From Antedon mediterranea (taxonomy: Eukaryota > Echinodermata > Crinoidea > Comatulida > Antedonidae), in the NCBI RefSeq assembly GCF_964355755.1, contig NC_092673.1:23319001-23383000 (forward strand): a stretch of 64,000 bases of DNA, read 5' to 3'. The notes beneath the pieces are model-generated. The model had not been told where the DNA came from and did no database searches. It was given only the letters and a program-made list of their open reading frames with translations. The position numbers were made by a program, and so were the translations under genes. Each line of letters begins with the position of its first letter. The first letter of the stretch is position 1. Below, piece after piece: positions 24,942 to 51,789 of the stretch.

Positions 24942-27149
24942 TTTTGGCACATATAGCGTTTCATATGAATAATATAATACTCACAATTATGTATGTATTA
25001 CGTTACGTATTACGTATGTATTTTCAGACAAAAATGGAAACGTAAACTAGTGGACTAACATAAAACACAATAAAAAAGACAATAAATACAGACTTTGGCA
25101 AGTCTAGAAGGTGGAGTAAGGTCATGTCAGTATTGTATCATATGGCAGTGTGAATGTGAATCCATAATTTGTTCTCAAATATCCTCCAAAACATGAAAAA
25201 TAAAGATGCATAACATTTGCAATATACCATTTAGTAGTTTGAATAAATTTCGAATAAAAGGAAAGAGTAAAAACAATCACTTCCCCAATTAAAAAAAAAC
25301 ACAAAATAAACGGTTAAATGTAACAAACAAATCCATTGTCTGACAGGCTTCTCCCTTTTTCAGTTTTTATTCAAGTAGATAATTATTTTTCGATCAATTT
25401 TTTGTTTGTCAAACTGAATAAATATTACCCTATGTGACATTAAAAATAATAGCATATTCTACAAAAACAAATTTTAGAACAATTTTAGAGGGATAATGTA
25501 TTTTATAGTTACGGAAATAAAGGCTAATGCTAGAAATATGTGATAAAAATATTTTATGTTGTAGGAAAAAAGCGAGTTTTTGTGTAGTTTGGGACTGAAT
25601 AATACAGCTCAATGGATATATCCAGTGCTTATGCAAGGGGACGCATTGAATTCTTGCAAATTCATAATTCATACCAGTGATTAAATTTGTAATATTTCCC
25701 AAGAGGAATTATAACTTATTATATCGTTTCTGTGGATATTATTATAATACAATATGCTATACTTTCACTGTCTTTAAAGTTTTATTTTGAAAAGATTAGT
25801 AATTTAAATTTATAGAATAATTATGGTATTTAAAAGTAAAGTAAATAAATTGTAAAATATATGACATGATTTTCATATTTGTTTTTAAACTTCTGATACA
25901 GAACTGTCGTGTGCAGTCACAGTACACTGCTGAGGGATAAAACATTTTTAGCGAGAATTTCATCGTTTTTTTATTTTACCAATTTATAGTTTCCAAACTA
26001 ACTCGTCATCGGGTGAGTTACTTGATTATAGAGTGTATTTTCTATGAAGTTTTACTACAATTTACTACATTTTAAAGAGAACTCTAAGGTATGGTGCCAT
26101 TATTTTATTTGTCACAAAAAAAAAAGAGATTCAGTTTTAACAAAGTTTAAAAAGGTAGACAGAATGATTCGTTCACAAAACACGTACGGGATATGTACAT
26201 GCAGAATAATTAAGTTAACTTTCCGCTCTGTCTAAAATAGTTAATAAATTCTCACTCATAATAATGCACATGGTGGAAACCACAGAGGCAGAAAGTTTAA
26301 TAGCTCATTTGTAAAACTGGCCTAGCCAGCAAAGAAATAGGCCCCTGAAATAATCTACATTATTAAATCCATAATTGTTATTCTCAAGTTGATGGACTGT
26401 AACGTGTACTATTTATTAGCCTAATAGGCTGGAGACAAACAACGGGAATAATACTTTCAATTCAAATAACGTAGAAATTTATTTTTTCTTTTCAATCACA
26501 TTTTCAGGTAACTCTTTGGAGATCATAAAATAATAAGTCAGAAGCTCAATAAGTACAGACCTGGTGAAATGCTGTACATTGAGGCATGATAGATCTTTCC
26601 TTTTGCGATAATTTACCGCTGAATAAGAGTTTGCGGGTGCGTGTCAGTAACAAGAATGAACGCGCATACAAACTCATATAACGAAATTGCACTCTTGATG
26701 ACGTCATAGTTAAATGGAGAAGTTATTGAATCTCATGTACCCACAATCTTCCAGCAATTTATATTTATAAACACATATCCTTAAGCATGATCCATAACTA
26801 TAAAAAAACCAGAAATGGATTTATAAAATGTGTATAGGATGATTGGGCATGTGATGGTGGGAGGCCTAAGTATGTTAATATTAATTCTAAAATATCATTT
26901 ATATTAATAAGAAAGAATTCAGAAAAGAATCATTACATAATATGCATTTGATCGATATCTCGTTACAGTATATTATATACAATATATACCGTAGTAAAAA
27001 TTAAAAATACAGATTACAGAAGCATAATGCCTAACCAATACATAATAGCCAAAGTCTGTATTTATTGTATTTTTTATGGTAGTCCACTAGTCGACGTTTT
27101 GATTTTTGCTTGTGAGCATTATACGTTTGAAACGCTATATGTGCCAAAA
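24942..27149. mobile_element. Region bounded by inverted repeats of about 100-155 bp
   Basis: TTTTGGCACATATAGCGTTT at 24942 to ATAAATACAGACTTTGG (about 25098) reappears inverted at 27049-27149 (CCAAAGTCTGTATTTATTGT to TATGTGCCAAAA). Shared inner words include CTAGTGGACTA. The 2-kb interior has no recognisable ORF. It is either an old non-autonomous DNA element or two independent inverted insertions. Confidence 0.55.
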
Positions 27150-27159
27150 GTTATCTTTT

Positions 27160-30100
27160 TACTAATATTAATTCAAAACACAGTCTAAAACCTAGACTCA
27201 AACAAATAAACTAACTTTGCAAACATTTTAAGAGAAATAAATAAAATTAAAGTAAAAAGTGAAATCGCTATTATTACAGTTTATTACATTTATTCAGTCA
27301 CATGTTTACTCTATAGGCTTCGCTTTGTGTCAGATTTGTTCGCTCCTTATCCGTGGTGTCGGACTAGCAAGATAGCTTCTATGCAAATTTGATATAAAAA
27401 AAACTGGTTTAGTTTCTTTACTTGTAAAAATTAATATTTGAATGTACGCGTCGATACACTCGGCTTAAAACATTATTAGGAAGGAAAACAAGGCTTAAAT
27501 CAATGATATGGCTCGCTCACACAGAGTCAGAATATCGCTTTTAATTTCCTATACATGTACGAGTGTCTTGAGAAAGTTTCTAACATATATTTTTTAAAAG
27601 ATACAATATTGAAATTTAACAAAAACAATTCAGAAAAAAAAAGAATCAGAAAAAAATTCAATTAGGCACAGAATTTAAAAATGAATTAATAGTCACTTAT
27701 TTACAAATGATAGACAAAGGCAGGCGATAAGGAAGGAGATTGATGAAACGACGTACAAATTAGTACAGTAACTAGTAATCATGTTATTTTAAGTTAATTA
27801 TAATGTTATAATATTTTTTATTTTGTTGTTATCGAATGATTTTTTTGTTCTCTCTAATAAATTTGTTTACTAAGTAATTACCGTACACTAAATTATACAT
27901 GTAAATATAATCGTACTCAAAACATGTGCGTTTAGAAATATGATCTTTCAACATAACCGTAATATTTGGCCAGAAATTATTAATATTTGGCAGCTGGGTC
28001 ACGTGATGACGGTGAACAAAGTTTATCAGAGAACTGTTGTATACTGACCTTGAAACAGATAAACATCCCCAAGGAATTTAATGTTACGTGTTTACATAAA
28101 ATAATTAAATTAATTATGAATATATGTTATATATGTTATATATATGCGCATGCGTAGGGCCTACTACTTGTTTGACACGGTTGTGTTCTGTTAAAGTGTC
28201 TACGGTTTATTTTCTCAAAATTGAATGCGTGCTTTAGCATTTTGATTTATATTGATGAAATAAACTTTTAGCCCAATGAGAAAATGTATAGCATCGTCAC
28301 CGCTGAAATGCAACTGAAGCCTGTAGCAGAAGCCATACTTCACTCTTAGCTACACCAGACAGAACACTTTTGGCACCACCACTTCATGTTAAAACATTCA
28401 CAATAACATAAAACCTAGGCCTACATATCATTCAACACAACTAACCAGTCAACATTTAATTGAGGTTTTCCTTTGTTTTAAAATATTGTTTATGTTATAT
28501 TTAAATTCTGCAACATTTGTTTCTCCAAACTATGATTCATCTGGAGTTATTAAAAAATGGTTTTGGATTTCAGCTGACTACTACCGTAGCGTACGTAATG
28601 TTTTTTCTGTTTTAACAAATATGCAGACATTGTTCTTTTTAAACAAAAAAATACAATTACTACAGGAAAATTAAAATTGATTATTAGGTTTGGGCACACA
28701 GACCTGCAATATTAAAGTCAAGCAAAGGAATCGATTTAATAATTTAACGGAAGTAAAGGGACTTCTGTAGTACCAAGAAAGAGTGATAGGAGGACATTTT
28801 GAACTAAAGAAACTGTGAGCTAAGAGGGCGGTAGATACACCCTGTATGTCCATATAAAACAACATGTCCATCCACAGAAAAGATTATTTTCACTCAAGCT
28901 CAAGTAGTATGACAATTAGCCAAGATTTGAAAAAGAGATGCTAGTATGGTATCATGGAGGTAACCTCCATGATGGTATACTGTAGAGTGTAAACTATGTG
29001 TTGTATTGTACGGCGGCAGTTTATAGTCACAAGTTCATCAAAACCGATACATTAACACATTCTGGAAAAGAGGGCCTAGGTTGTTCTCTGCAAAATATAT
29101 ACTTAAAATAATAATCATACATATAATATGCATGTACAAACACGGAAAACATGAGTTATTCACTTTGCGGCCAGTTTTACTAAAATTACTTTCTTTATGT
29201 TCAGATAAAAATCAGAGTTGATGATTGAGTAATAAAATATAATTTCATAGCAGAAACAGGGTACGGTATACATCAATGCGTTCAAAAGTACAGAGCACCA
29301 ACGGCGCCTCACTCAAAGGATACTACATGTCCAAAATGCTTATCTCCACTTACGTTTCGTTCTCAGGAAGTCCCCAGTCCGCAAGTCTCATAAGTGCCTT
29401 TAAAATGCACCATGTTCTAAACTTAGCAGCTACATAGTTTTTTAATCTTCAAAAATATTCTTCAATTAGATTTAACAAGGATTATATTACGAGAGTATAA
29501 TTACATTAATTACAGTATACAATTTTATATAAGTAAATAAGCAATGTATCTTCAAAATTAGGCATATACCATTCATAAAATGTTCTTATATAAATGTAAG
29601 AACTTTGAAGATATAGAACGTGGTTGTGGACATGAATTAAAGATTAAATACAACACTATTGAATTAATATAGGAAGTTCTATTTTATATTTAATTAATTA
29701 TTTTGATATTTGTGTTTAAGCCAAAGATAATGTACCGCCATTATTTAGTGTTAGATCAAAGGTTAAACAGTCAAGTGTACATGATGTTCACCAAAGCAAT
29801 ACATAGGCTAGGCCTACACACGTATAACTGAAAATAAATTGTCTCATTGGGGGCGTCAGGGCGATTCCATTACCCGATAGGAGTGTTTCCATTGATTTTA
29901 CTATTTTATTCGGACAGAAAGGTTAGTGTCGGTTTATCCCGTTAAGATAGGCACGAAAAAGACTTAAAGATTCAATTCAATTATATCTGGAAGTAGGTCT
30001 ATGTCACAAATAACTACATGCTGTCAATTAGAAATACCCACAATGGAAACGTTTCAGTTGCATCAGACAAATGTACATTTACGAGCTATATTTTGTTGAA

Positions 30101-31800
30101 CATAACAAATTACTATCGGAATTAAAAATGTCAGACGGTTTACTGCAGTATAACATACTCTAATTATTAAAATGAAAAAAATCAAGCCATTAAAAAAATG
30201 TTAATACCGTTGAGTGCATTACAAACATTAAATAGGCCTAGAATACGATCAAAGTTAATATGAAAACAACAGGAAGGAATGCTATTAACTGATGAGAAAA
30301 AAGAAGCCCACGAATGGGAATTTGAAGAAATAGTTTGCTTAAAAAGGATTAAAAGTTCCACCTGAATTGTCATGATCAATTACTGTATATCCTTTTATTT
30401 TCGCGCCAAATAATCTAATGCTTTTAAATAAGACAAGGTATTAGACTAATTAAACATCGTCTGCCTGATATACCCGTGTCGACTCGTCTGTATTTTTGCG
30501 AAGTCATATTTATACGATTTTAGTCGGAACAATTAATTATATAGAATAGATACTTAGCGATGTCTTAATGTGACTAGACCGTGTTACGTAGGCCTAATGT
30601 GGACTCAATAATTGAATTCATTGTTTTAATCGTGGCATGGTTTATGCCAATAAACATATTATATTAATATATAGAATATCATATTTTGGTCATTAGGCCT
30701 GTATGTTCTGACATTTTTTATTGCACACTTTTTATCGTACACTGCTGAAAGTCTAAAACGATTTGTGGATATGTATACCTTATCCAAGAGATTATATTTG
30801 TGTGTGTATGTATGAAAAAACTAGAAGACTGATCTTTACCAAATTTAAACCACTGTAATTTAATAGCTACAAATGACTCCATTACATTTTGAAGGCAATT
30901 TTCTCAAGGATTCCATTTTTTTAGGCCGTAGGATAAGGATCAAATTGTGACATTTTGTTGCCACCAACTGGAAACTGGAGTTTATATACATTTTTAAAAG
31001 CATTTCACACTCTCTCCCAAATTTATGCACACGTAGGCCTACTGCGCACAGGGACAACCTGGATCACAATTCTTGATCGGTTGTTTTTATTCCTGGCGGC
31101 GGAGGTTGCAACTCTGTGAACGGTTCTTGTTTATATAATTGTTTTAGTCTTACCCTTTACGGTCTATTTACGAAAATGTTATTCGTATGGTTGAGGTTAT
31201 TACACATGTCTAATAGATTAAATGTCATCTTATGACACTCTTTGCGCTCTCGTGGGGCCCTGGATTAAACTTTTTATTTTGATATAATATATTTATAATA
31301 AAGAGAATAGTGTCGCTATTAATTACATTTTGGCAAGAGCACAAAGAGATCTTCGTGGGTAAACATCATACGCTCAATGGTTGTTCATTTTGCTTATTTA
31401 ATGGATCGCAAGGATGCTGTTTTAATTTTGAGAGGCCCTTTTTATTTGGTTGGTTGACAGTAACACAGTCGCTTGCAATCAGTAATCTAATTTCATTATG
31501 TGTACACCCGGAGCCCTAAGCACCTATATTTTGGTCATAAGAAGACAGGAAGGGTCATATAAGCTATATTTAGCTTTTTAACCGACCCATAACATCAAGT
31601 AAGTATCAAGCAAGCAAGTATTAGGCCTACTGTAAAGAGGTCTCACTTCTTATTTTACTATATAGTACAGTAGTGGTTTTAAATTGCAGTATCATAGCCT
31701 GACATTTCTATTGTATAGATTATGCCGGATCACAATGTCGTCACAATCTCACCACATAAGATTCCCAATTTATGACAGTGTCGTCTGAATTCCCAGTGCT
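27160..31800. other. Intergenic, no gene recognised
   Basis: AT-rich. A short inverted repeat at about 28946-28980 (CATGGAGGT, one base, ACCTCCATG, with further imperfect pairing) is the only clear structure. Several TAGGCCTA octamers (28417, 29811, 30232, 30590, 31033, 31622). Confidence 0.5.
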
Positions 31801-31812
31801 GTATCTCCACAT

Positions 31813-31979
31813 ACTATCTATTTCCGAAGTATCATCATAGGAAATGTGTAATACAGCATCACATGTAGTGCCTGTATTATGTAAGGTTATGTTAAGGGTT
31901 AGGTTACTCTAGATACATGTAGGCCTAAAACACATGTGATAATGTATTACCAATTATTCCTTACTTCGGAAATAGATAC
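31813..31979. mobile_element. Small inverted-repeat (MITE-like) element
   Basis: CTATCTATTTCCGAAGTA at the left is complemented by TTACTTCGGAAATAGATA at the right, with further imperfect pairing (GGAAATGTGTAATACAGCATC opposite TGATAATGTATTACC). No ORF; target duplication not clear. Confidence 0.65.
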
Positions 31980-31989
31980 AGTACCGAGA

Positions 31990-32480
31990 ATCGGCTGGAA
32001 TAGGCATGAAATATGTAATACATTTATATGATAATAGAAGTAAGTTAAAAGTCTAGTTAGTAGGCCTATAGGAATAGGTATTAGGCAAGGTTAAACCCAA
32101 TTCATCGGCACTTTAGAAGCCTAGACAAGATTCAGGTGTCACACCTGGCAGATGTTTCTTTTTCCGAATATTTAGCGTTTTTTCGTTCTCTCATCTTAAA
32201 TCTCTCGATTAAGAATTGAATCGGTAATTAATAATCAGTGAATAAGTCTATGTAATTCAAATGTACTTACTATTTCCATAAAGATTGAATTACTGTATAT
32301 CGACATCGTTAAACGTTCCCACAATTCCACCTTTCTACATTTGTTGTGTTACGCAACAAAGGTATGCTATAGTTGAACTTATGCAAATACTTTTACTTAA
32401 CTGTGGTCTCACACAGACTCGTACAGGGGTGAATTTCTTAAAGGTACCGTATGAGGTGATTTATGAATAATTAATATGAC
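31990..32480. other. Intergenic upstream of the SCaMC gene
   Basis: No feature recognised. Confidence 0.45.
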
Positions 32481-32972
32481 TACTAAAACTAAATCATTGT
32501 GCAAATTTAAATACAATATTTTGCTAGAAAGAAAAATTGATTTTATAAGAAGTATGGATCGGAGCGTAGGCCTACACCTCCTGACCGTGCTGGGGACATA
32601 AGTTCTACACTTCCAACGAATTAAAATAAATCGGTATTGTGATATATTCCCTCTTTACTAAAAGAATAAGTTTTCTGGTTTTTTTTTTTGGTTATGTTTA
32701 ATGATAGTCAGACTTTGGTTAAAATCCGGTGAGTGGCAGCGGCGGGTGACGACCAAGAAGAAAAAGAAATAAAAACTGTTTAAAAACTTTTTGGAATTGC
32801 GCCCTCATTTCAGAGCCTAAAAATAATGTGTTCTTTTGAGGTCATGTCAATGATTGTGCGCAGTTGTATAGTCTAGGCTAGGATAGGAAACATGAACATT
32901 GGAACGAAACTGTGTAATAAACTTTGGGTTTTATAGTTATTATTTGTCAGATATTTGTCGGAAATAGAAGAA
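32480..32972 (+). promoter_or_regulatory. 5' region of the SCaMC gene; possible non-coding exon and short upstream ORF
   Basis: No TATA box stands out. A GC-richer patch lies at about 32727-32752. A strong donor-like GTGAGT at 32729 and an acceptor-like TTTGTCAG ending at 32950 could frame a 222-bp 5' UTR intron. If the transcript is unspliced here, ATG 32892 opens a 14-codon reading frame that ends at TAG 32934, in the same frame as the main ORF. The transcription start is unknown. Confidence 0.25.
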
Positions 32973-46745
<13,773 letters not shown>

Positions 46746-47260
46746 TGTTTTGACCTAGCCCGTCCTAGGCAAACGATTTAAGAGCGGATGACGGTTGCTC
46801 TATTATAAAGAAGGACATCGACAGTGATAATGAGATGAACCAGAGGAAACCATCTGGAGGCTAGGAACAAATTAATTTGTGTGTGAGGTATTTGGTCCTG
46901 TTTGAATGGTTAAACTTTGACCTAATTTGCATATTGCTCCATTTGAAGACAACCTTTAGATACATTAAATATTATCGCATACTAATTTAACAATATAACA
47001 AAACATTACAAATGGTGGGGTATTAATAAAACATCTGGCACAGTTATGTATAAAAAATAATAACTTTTATAGTTATTTATATATTTATAAGCTTTTTTTT
47101 TAAAGCAATGCATAAAAGAAACCCCATACCTGTAGGCAAACAAAGTCAAAATATCTAAACATTATATAACTTGTTTATATATAAACAATTTTATGTAACT
47201 TGGCGATTACATTTTCAATAATAATTATAATCTATTCAGTATTAAATAAACTTATAATTA
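46746..47260 (+). other. Probable 3' UTR of the SCaMC gene, with two candidate poly(A) signals
   Basis: No reading frame continues after the stop. AATAAA hexamers at 47035-47040 and 47245-47250 could serve as cleavage signals. Which one is used cannot be told from sequence. Confidence 0.35.
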
Positions 47261-47269
47261 ACTGATAAC

Positions 47270-49355
47270 CATGAATGAGTATAATCCCAGGGAGCTTGGC
47301 TATGAAATTTGAGAAAATTAGGGGGTTGGGATTATAATTGGATTGCATTAACAACGGATTTATCATAGGTCTTGCATCCAACTTTAGCCTAAATTAGGGG
47401 GTGGGATTATACTTGAACATGGAATTATACATGGTTATATACAATAAATTGTATTTTACTTCTGGTAACTACAGTATTTAGGAAATCATTTTGGGGCAGT
47501 ACAGTAGAATCTCCCTCATATTAAAGGAACACTGTGAAATGGATGAGAGGAATAGCTGTTCTAGGGCCAACTCCTGTTAAAGGGGACACTAATTTGTAGT
47601 TGTTCTATTATATTGCGTTTAAGTATAGCATAATGATAGCCTGGTAATTAAAACATTCCCATTGTTTAGAAAGCTGGTTCATTGGCTGATGGTGGTAACA
47701 TTTGCATATGTTACTTATAGTTGTCGAAGTTAGATAATAGCGAACGTTCATTTCGGGTTGATAGACGAAGGAGACGTTAATTTGTCGGTTGTTGAACACG
47801 ATTGGAATTTACGTTCCACTCATTATGGTCCGTTGATTTACCATCTACCATCCCGAAACAGGAGCTTGCTAATGTAAAAAGCACAAACAAGTTTTAAATA
47901 TTATTACTGTTATATTTATTATGCTGGTAACTGCACTAGCCATTAGACCAATGTGTATTTTAATGTTCTGTGCCTTTGAAAAAAAAATAAGAAGCTTTTG
48001 CTATTAATAGATTATATTATACTATATCATTAGTTGATAAGTATTTTATGCACTTTCAATGTTGTTTTGAATTTAAAAGTGTTCATTGCTGTTAAGTATT
48101 TGATTAATATTGATTACAAAAGGGTGTATTTTTTCTAAGACTTTACACGGATTGTTGGAGCGATTCATACATACAATGTAACGATGATTTAGAAATTGTT
48201 ATAGTTATAATCTAACGAGCTATTACGCTTTCACAAGCTATGTGTAGGAAAATTAAAGTCTTGTTCAGAGACTTGTAAATGACTGCCAATGACAGGGCAT
48301 TTCATATCCATCCAAATTTCTTATGCAATCCTAGTTATGTGGGATGTTTTTCTACGTATCTAGATGATCATTGCCGGCCTTCGCCACTGTCTCTGTTTAA
48401 AGATTAGATATTGTCAGAAGTTGGTTACATTTTTCTATGAATCGAGAATTCCAATGTACACCTGAGTTCAGGTTTGATTGCAAGTTACTTAAATTTAGTC
48501 AAAACTCTATGGATTCCAGTTTTCGTCTTTCTTTCCTTTATTTGCACCATATCAGCTTTTATTTTAAACCCTTCACATTCCAAAACTGTAAAAATATGTT
48601 TTGTAATCTTGATTTTTCTTTCTTCCTGATTTGGGTGTATGTCTGATAACGAAATCGTTTGAAAAGTTTGGCGTTCCACATTTTATTTGTAGAGAAATTT
48701 ATTACAGAACAAAGATAAACTTTTATAGAAACTATATGATTATAATTATATTTATCTTTTAGGAACTGAAATGTATGCATTTTATGTTTTAGCTATTTGT
48801 ACTTATGTATCATACAATTAAGCATATTTTATTTAACATTTTCTACAGATTTGACTGGATTTGACGGGGTAAAACAAATCATTATCTTTGTAGACAGTAT
48901 CCCAAGATAGACTGTGCTTTCTTTAGTGATTGAGCCACCCTGGTTTAATAATGTTAAATAATATTCTTTATTCTTTATATCAAACCAACAGTGTAAAACA
49001 CCAATAACAGGTTGAAAATAAAAGCTAAACTATAAAATATGAGCCAATATAAATATATACAAATGAAAAAGAAAATTTAAATAATTTCATTAATGATACA
49101 TTTAAATTGAGAAAAATTACAGTTAAAAATATCTAAAGAATTATTTTTATTACTTACAGTTCTATGGTCTACAAAATAATTTTAAATTGATAGCAAGCTT
49201 TTGTGTAGAGATCGTAGACAAAGGACGAATGTTTAAATCACAGAATACAGTAAAGAATAAACGGGTGGCTTATATGCATGCATAGATTAATCTATTGTAT
49301 AAGATTACCATCTCTTTTGTCTACAGTACCAAAGCAAAAGCTTGCTATTATACTC
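47270..49355. other. Intergenic between convergent genes, no gene recognised
   Basis: Partial copy of the TACAGTAGAAC.CC MITE family at about 47503-47590 (ACAGTAGAATCTCCC, AAAGGGGACACTAA). Otherwise AT-rich with no coding signal. Confidence 0.45.
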
Positions 49356-49359
49356 TGGT

Positions 49360-49397
49360 CCATAGAGATGTTATAGTTCACTATAATATCTCTATGA
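49360..49397. repeat. Micro-palindrome, CCATAGAGATATT family, copy 2
   Basis: CCATAGAGATGTTATAG, four to five bases, CTATAATATCTCTATG. Confidence 0.8.
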
Positions 49398-49800
49398 CTG
49401 CTTCTACTGGGATGTTGGTGTTTTTTTGAAGATAATCACAGTTAATTTGATGTATATACTATACTAACATGTATAGTGCAAAACAATGTTGAGTATTACT
49501 GTACTGTACTCTATGGCTTGGAGAAAACTTTTAGATTGGCTATTTACGCAATGGGATAAAGAAAAAACGGGATGTGGAATGTGATACTGAAATTTCATTC
49601 CATTTTTAAAATCTGATCTGGTGAATCTATTTTTTTCCTTTTAAGAGTTATCCATGTTCTATGGTTGCTAACAAGTGGTACATAAGGGTAATTCTAATTC
49701 CAGGCAGTTTTTATATTACATTTAGTTAAATTAACAGGTTGTAAGAAGTATTTTTATTTTATGGCGTAAATGTATTAGATTATAAGAATGTGGAAATATT

Positions 49801-50081
49801 AAAGCTTGGTTCTCATTAGGACCCATAATGCAAGGGCTTAAGGGCAATGTAAAGCTTGGTTCCCACTAGAGACGCAACACAAGGACGTAACGCAACATTA
49901 TTCATCAGATGGAGTATTCAAACTGTGGCTTGTCATAGGTCAACTCGCTTACATGCATCTACATCCTTGCATTGCAACTCTCGTTAAAACCAAGCTTAAG
50001 TAATTTAACCAATCATGATGGATCATCCAGACTGTGATTGGCTAACTAACTGGCTTGTATCTAAGTGTGAACCAAGCTTTA
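49801..50081. mobile_element. MITE AAGCTTGGTTCCCACTAG family: one copy nested inside another
   Basis: An outer pair (AAAGCTTGGTTCTCATTAGG at 49801; GTGTGAACCAAGCTTT ending about 50081) encloses an inner pair (AAAGCTTGGTTCCCACTAGA at 49851; AAAACCAAGCTTAAG ending about 50000). The inner copy has the family body CTTGTCATAGGTCAACTCGC. No ORF. Confidence 0.75.
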
Positions 50082-50324
50082 AACAAACAGTTGCAATTGA
50101 ATACTGATTAGTTTGTGTATAATTTGTTAACATTTATTTTTATAATCATTTGTAATATACTTTAAAATTGTTTTTAGTTTGAATAGTGCCTCTAAATATA
50201 AAATATTCTTAATTAATGCGCCATCAGTAATAACATCTAGGATTTTTATAAGGGGTGCTAATATTGAGGGCTGAGGTTTTTTATATGAACTTATGTAACG
50301 CGTGTCCAAAAATGCATAGTATGA

Positions 50325-50353
50325 CCATAGAGATATTATAAATATCTCTATGG
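50325..50353. repeat. Micro-palindrome, CCATAGAGATATT family, copy 3 (near perfect, 29 bp)
   Basis: CCATAGAGATATT, ATA, AATATCTCTATGG. It is flanked on both sides by TATGA, which looks like a 5-bp target duplication. Confidence 0.8.
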
Positions 50354-50359
50354 TATGAC

Positions 50360-51785
50360 AAATTAGTATGATTTTACAATAGCACCTACTTTGTGCAGTA
50401 CACCTTAGTGTTTTGGTTAGTACTGTAGGAACGACCTAGGAACAGGTCAATTTTCGTTGGTCGTTGCCTTGACCTAGACACCACCAAAACCGTATCGAGA
50501 TTTGGGCGTAAGGAAGCACGTTTAAGCTTTCCAGCATGCACACAATACTTTCTATGACCCATCTGACTTATATTTAATGGTTAATCCATGCCTAAAGCAT
50601 TTTAATAATAATAATATTCACTGTATTATATATATTTGACACTAAAAATCATAGATTACTGTACGTTTTCTTTTTTTCGCTTCCTATTATTTAAGCTGCA
50701 AATGTTGTCTATCTAAACAATTACCTCCATATTAATTTTCGATTTCTACAATGGATGTTTATATTTGTGTTATTTAAAGTAAATTATAACAACACCTTGT
50801 ACAAAACTAAAAATGATTATTTATTATGTTTTCACCAATGCTTTTATTAAGGCATTTCATGTGCTTTTCACCATTTTTAATGTGGAAAAACTTATTTAAA
50901 AAATAAAATACACTATTGTATTTGTTTGCTACCCATTACTAAAAATGCACATATCACTGTGTATAACACTGTATTCTTATATTTCTGGTAATGATATATA
51001 TATTACTACAGATATGTTTTACATGTGGGCGAATGTTGTATAATTAAATATAGACATATAAAATTGATATATACCTTTCAAAATTGTGTTGTACATTTCG
51101 CAGTGCTTGTTATTTTGGTGGTCCTTACTTTGGTAAGACTTTTATGGTAATATAGATAATAATAAATAATTATACATTTTATAAGAATTTCTTTATAATT
51201 TGAAATTTAGAGCTTACAATTCATTTTTTTTTATTGATTTCTAATTACCTCTTTTCCCATAATAATTATCACTAATAGGAACAAATTCAGTTAAGCTCAA
51301 CAGAATTTTCTGCTTTTTTTTCTGGCAAAAGGATGCAAATAAATATAATTAAAAATAAGTTTAGATAAGTTTTTTTTAATGATGTTTATCATCGAATACA
51401 CTGTTTATATACCTCAAAATGTTAGAGTTGTTGCCATTATTAAAACATCTGAGGTATAATCATTATTGTACATTTTGTTTTTCATTTTGAAGTTCAACTA
51501 GAATTCACTAAAGACAATGGCCGTGTTTCCGCAGCCATAAAAAATGATCAGTTAATTTTAAAAAAAATAGATAATAACAAATATAAAGTATGCATGATCA
51601 AAATTACCAAACAATCAAGTTCCCAATCACAATGCAACAATTTGAGATTTGAGATAATTATTGGTTAATTGGTTAAACACTATTTCCACAGGAATTTTAT
51701 CTGTTAATTATCGTTAATTTTTGGATGCTGAAACATGGTATGAACACTTTCAATCATGTACAAACTTCCAAGGCTGTCTTAACTA
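50360..51785. other. Intergenic, no gene recognised
   Basis: Very AT-rich; no coding or element signal. Confidence 0.5.
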
Positions 51786-51789
51786 AACT

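Noticed and set aside
32955-32972. TTG start six codons upstream of the SCaMC ATG
   Set aside because: Nuclear genes rarely start at TTG, and the ATG at 32973 has a good context with an in-frame stop upstream.
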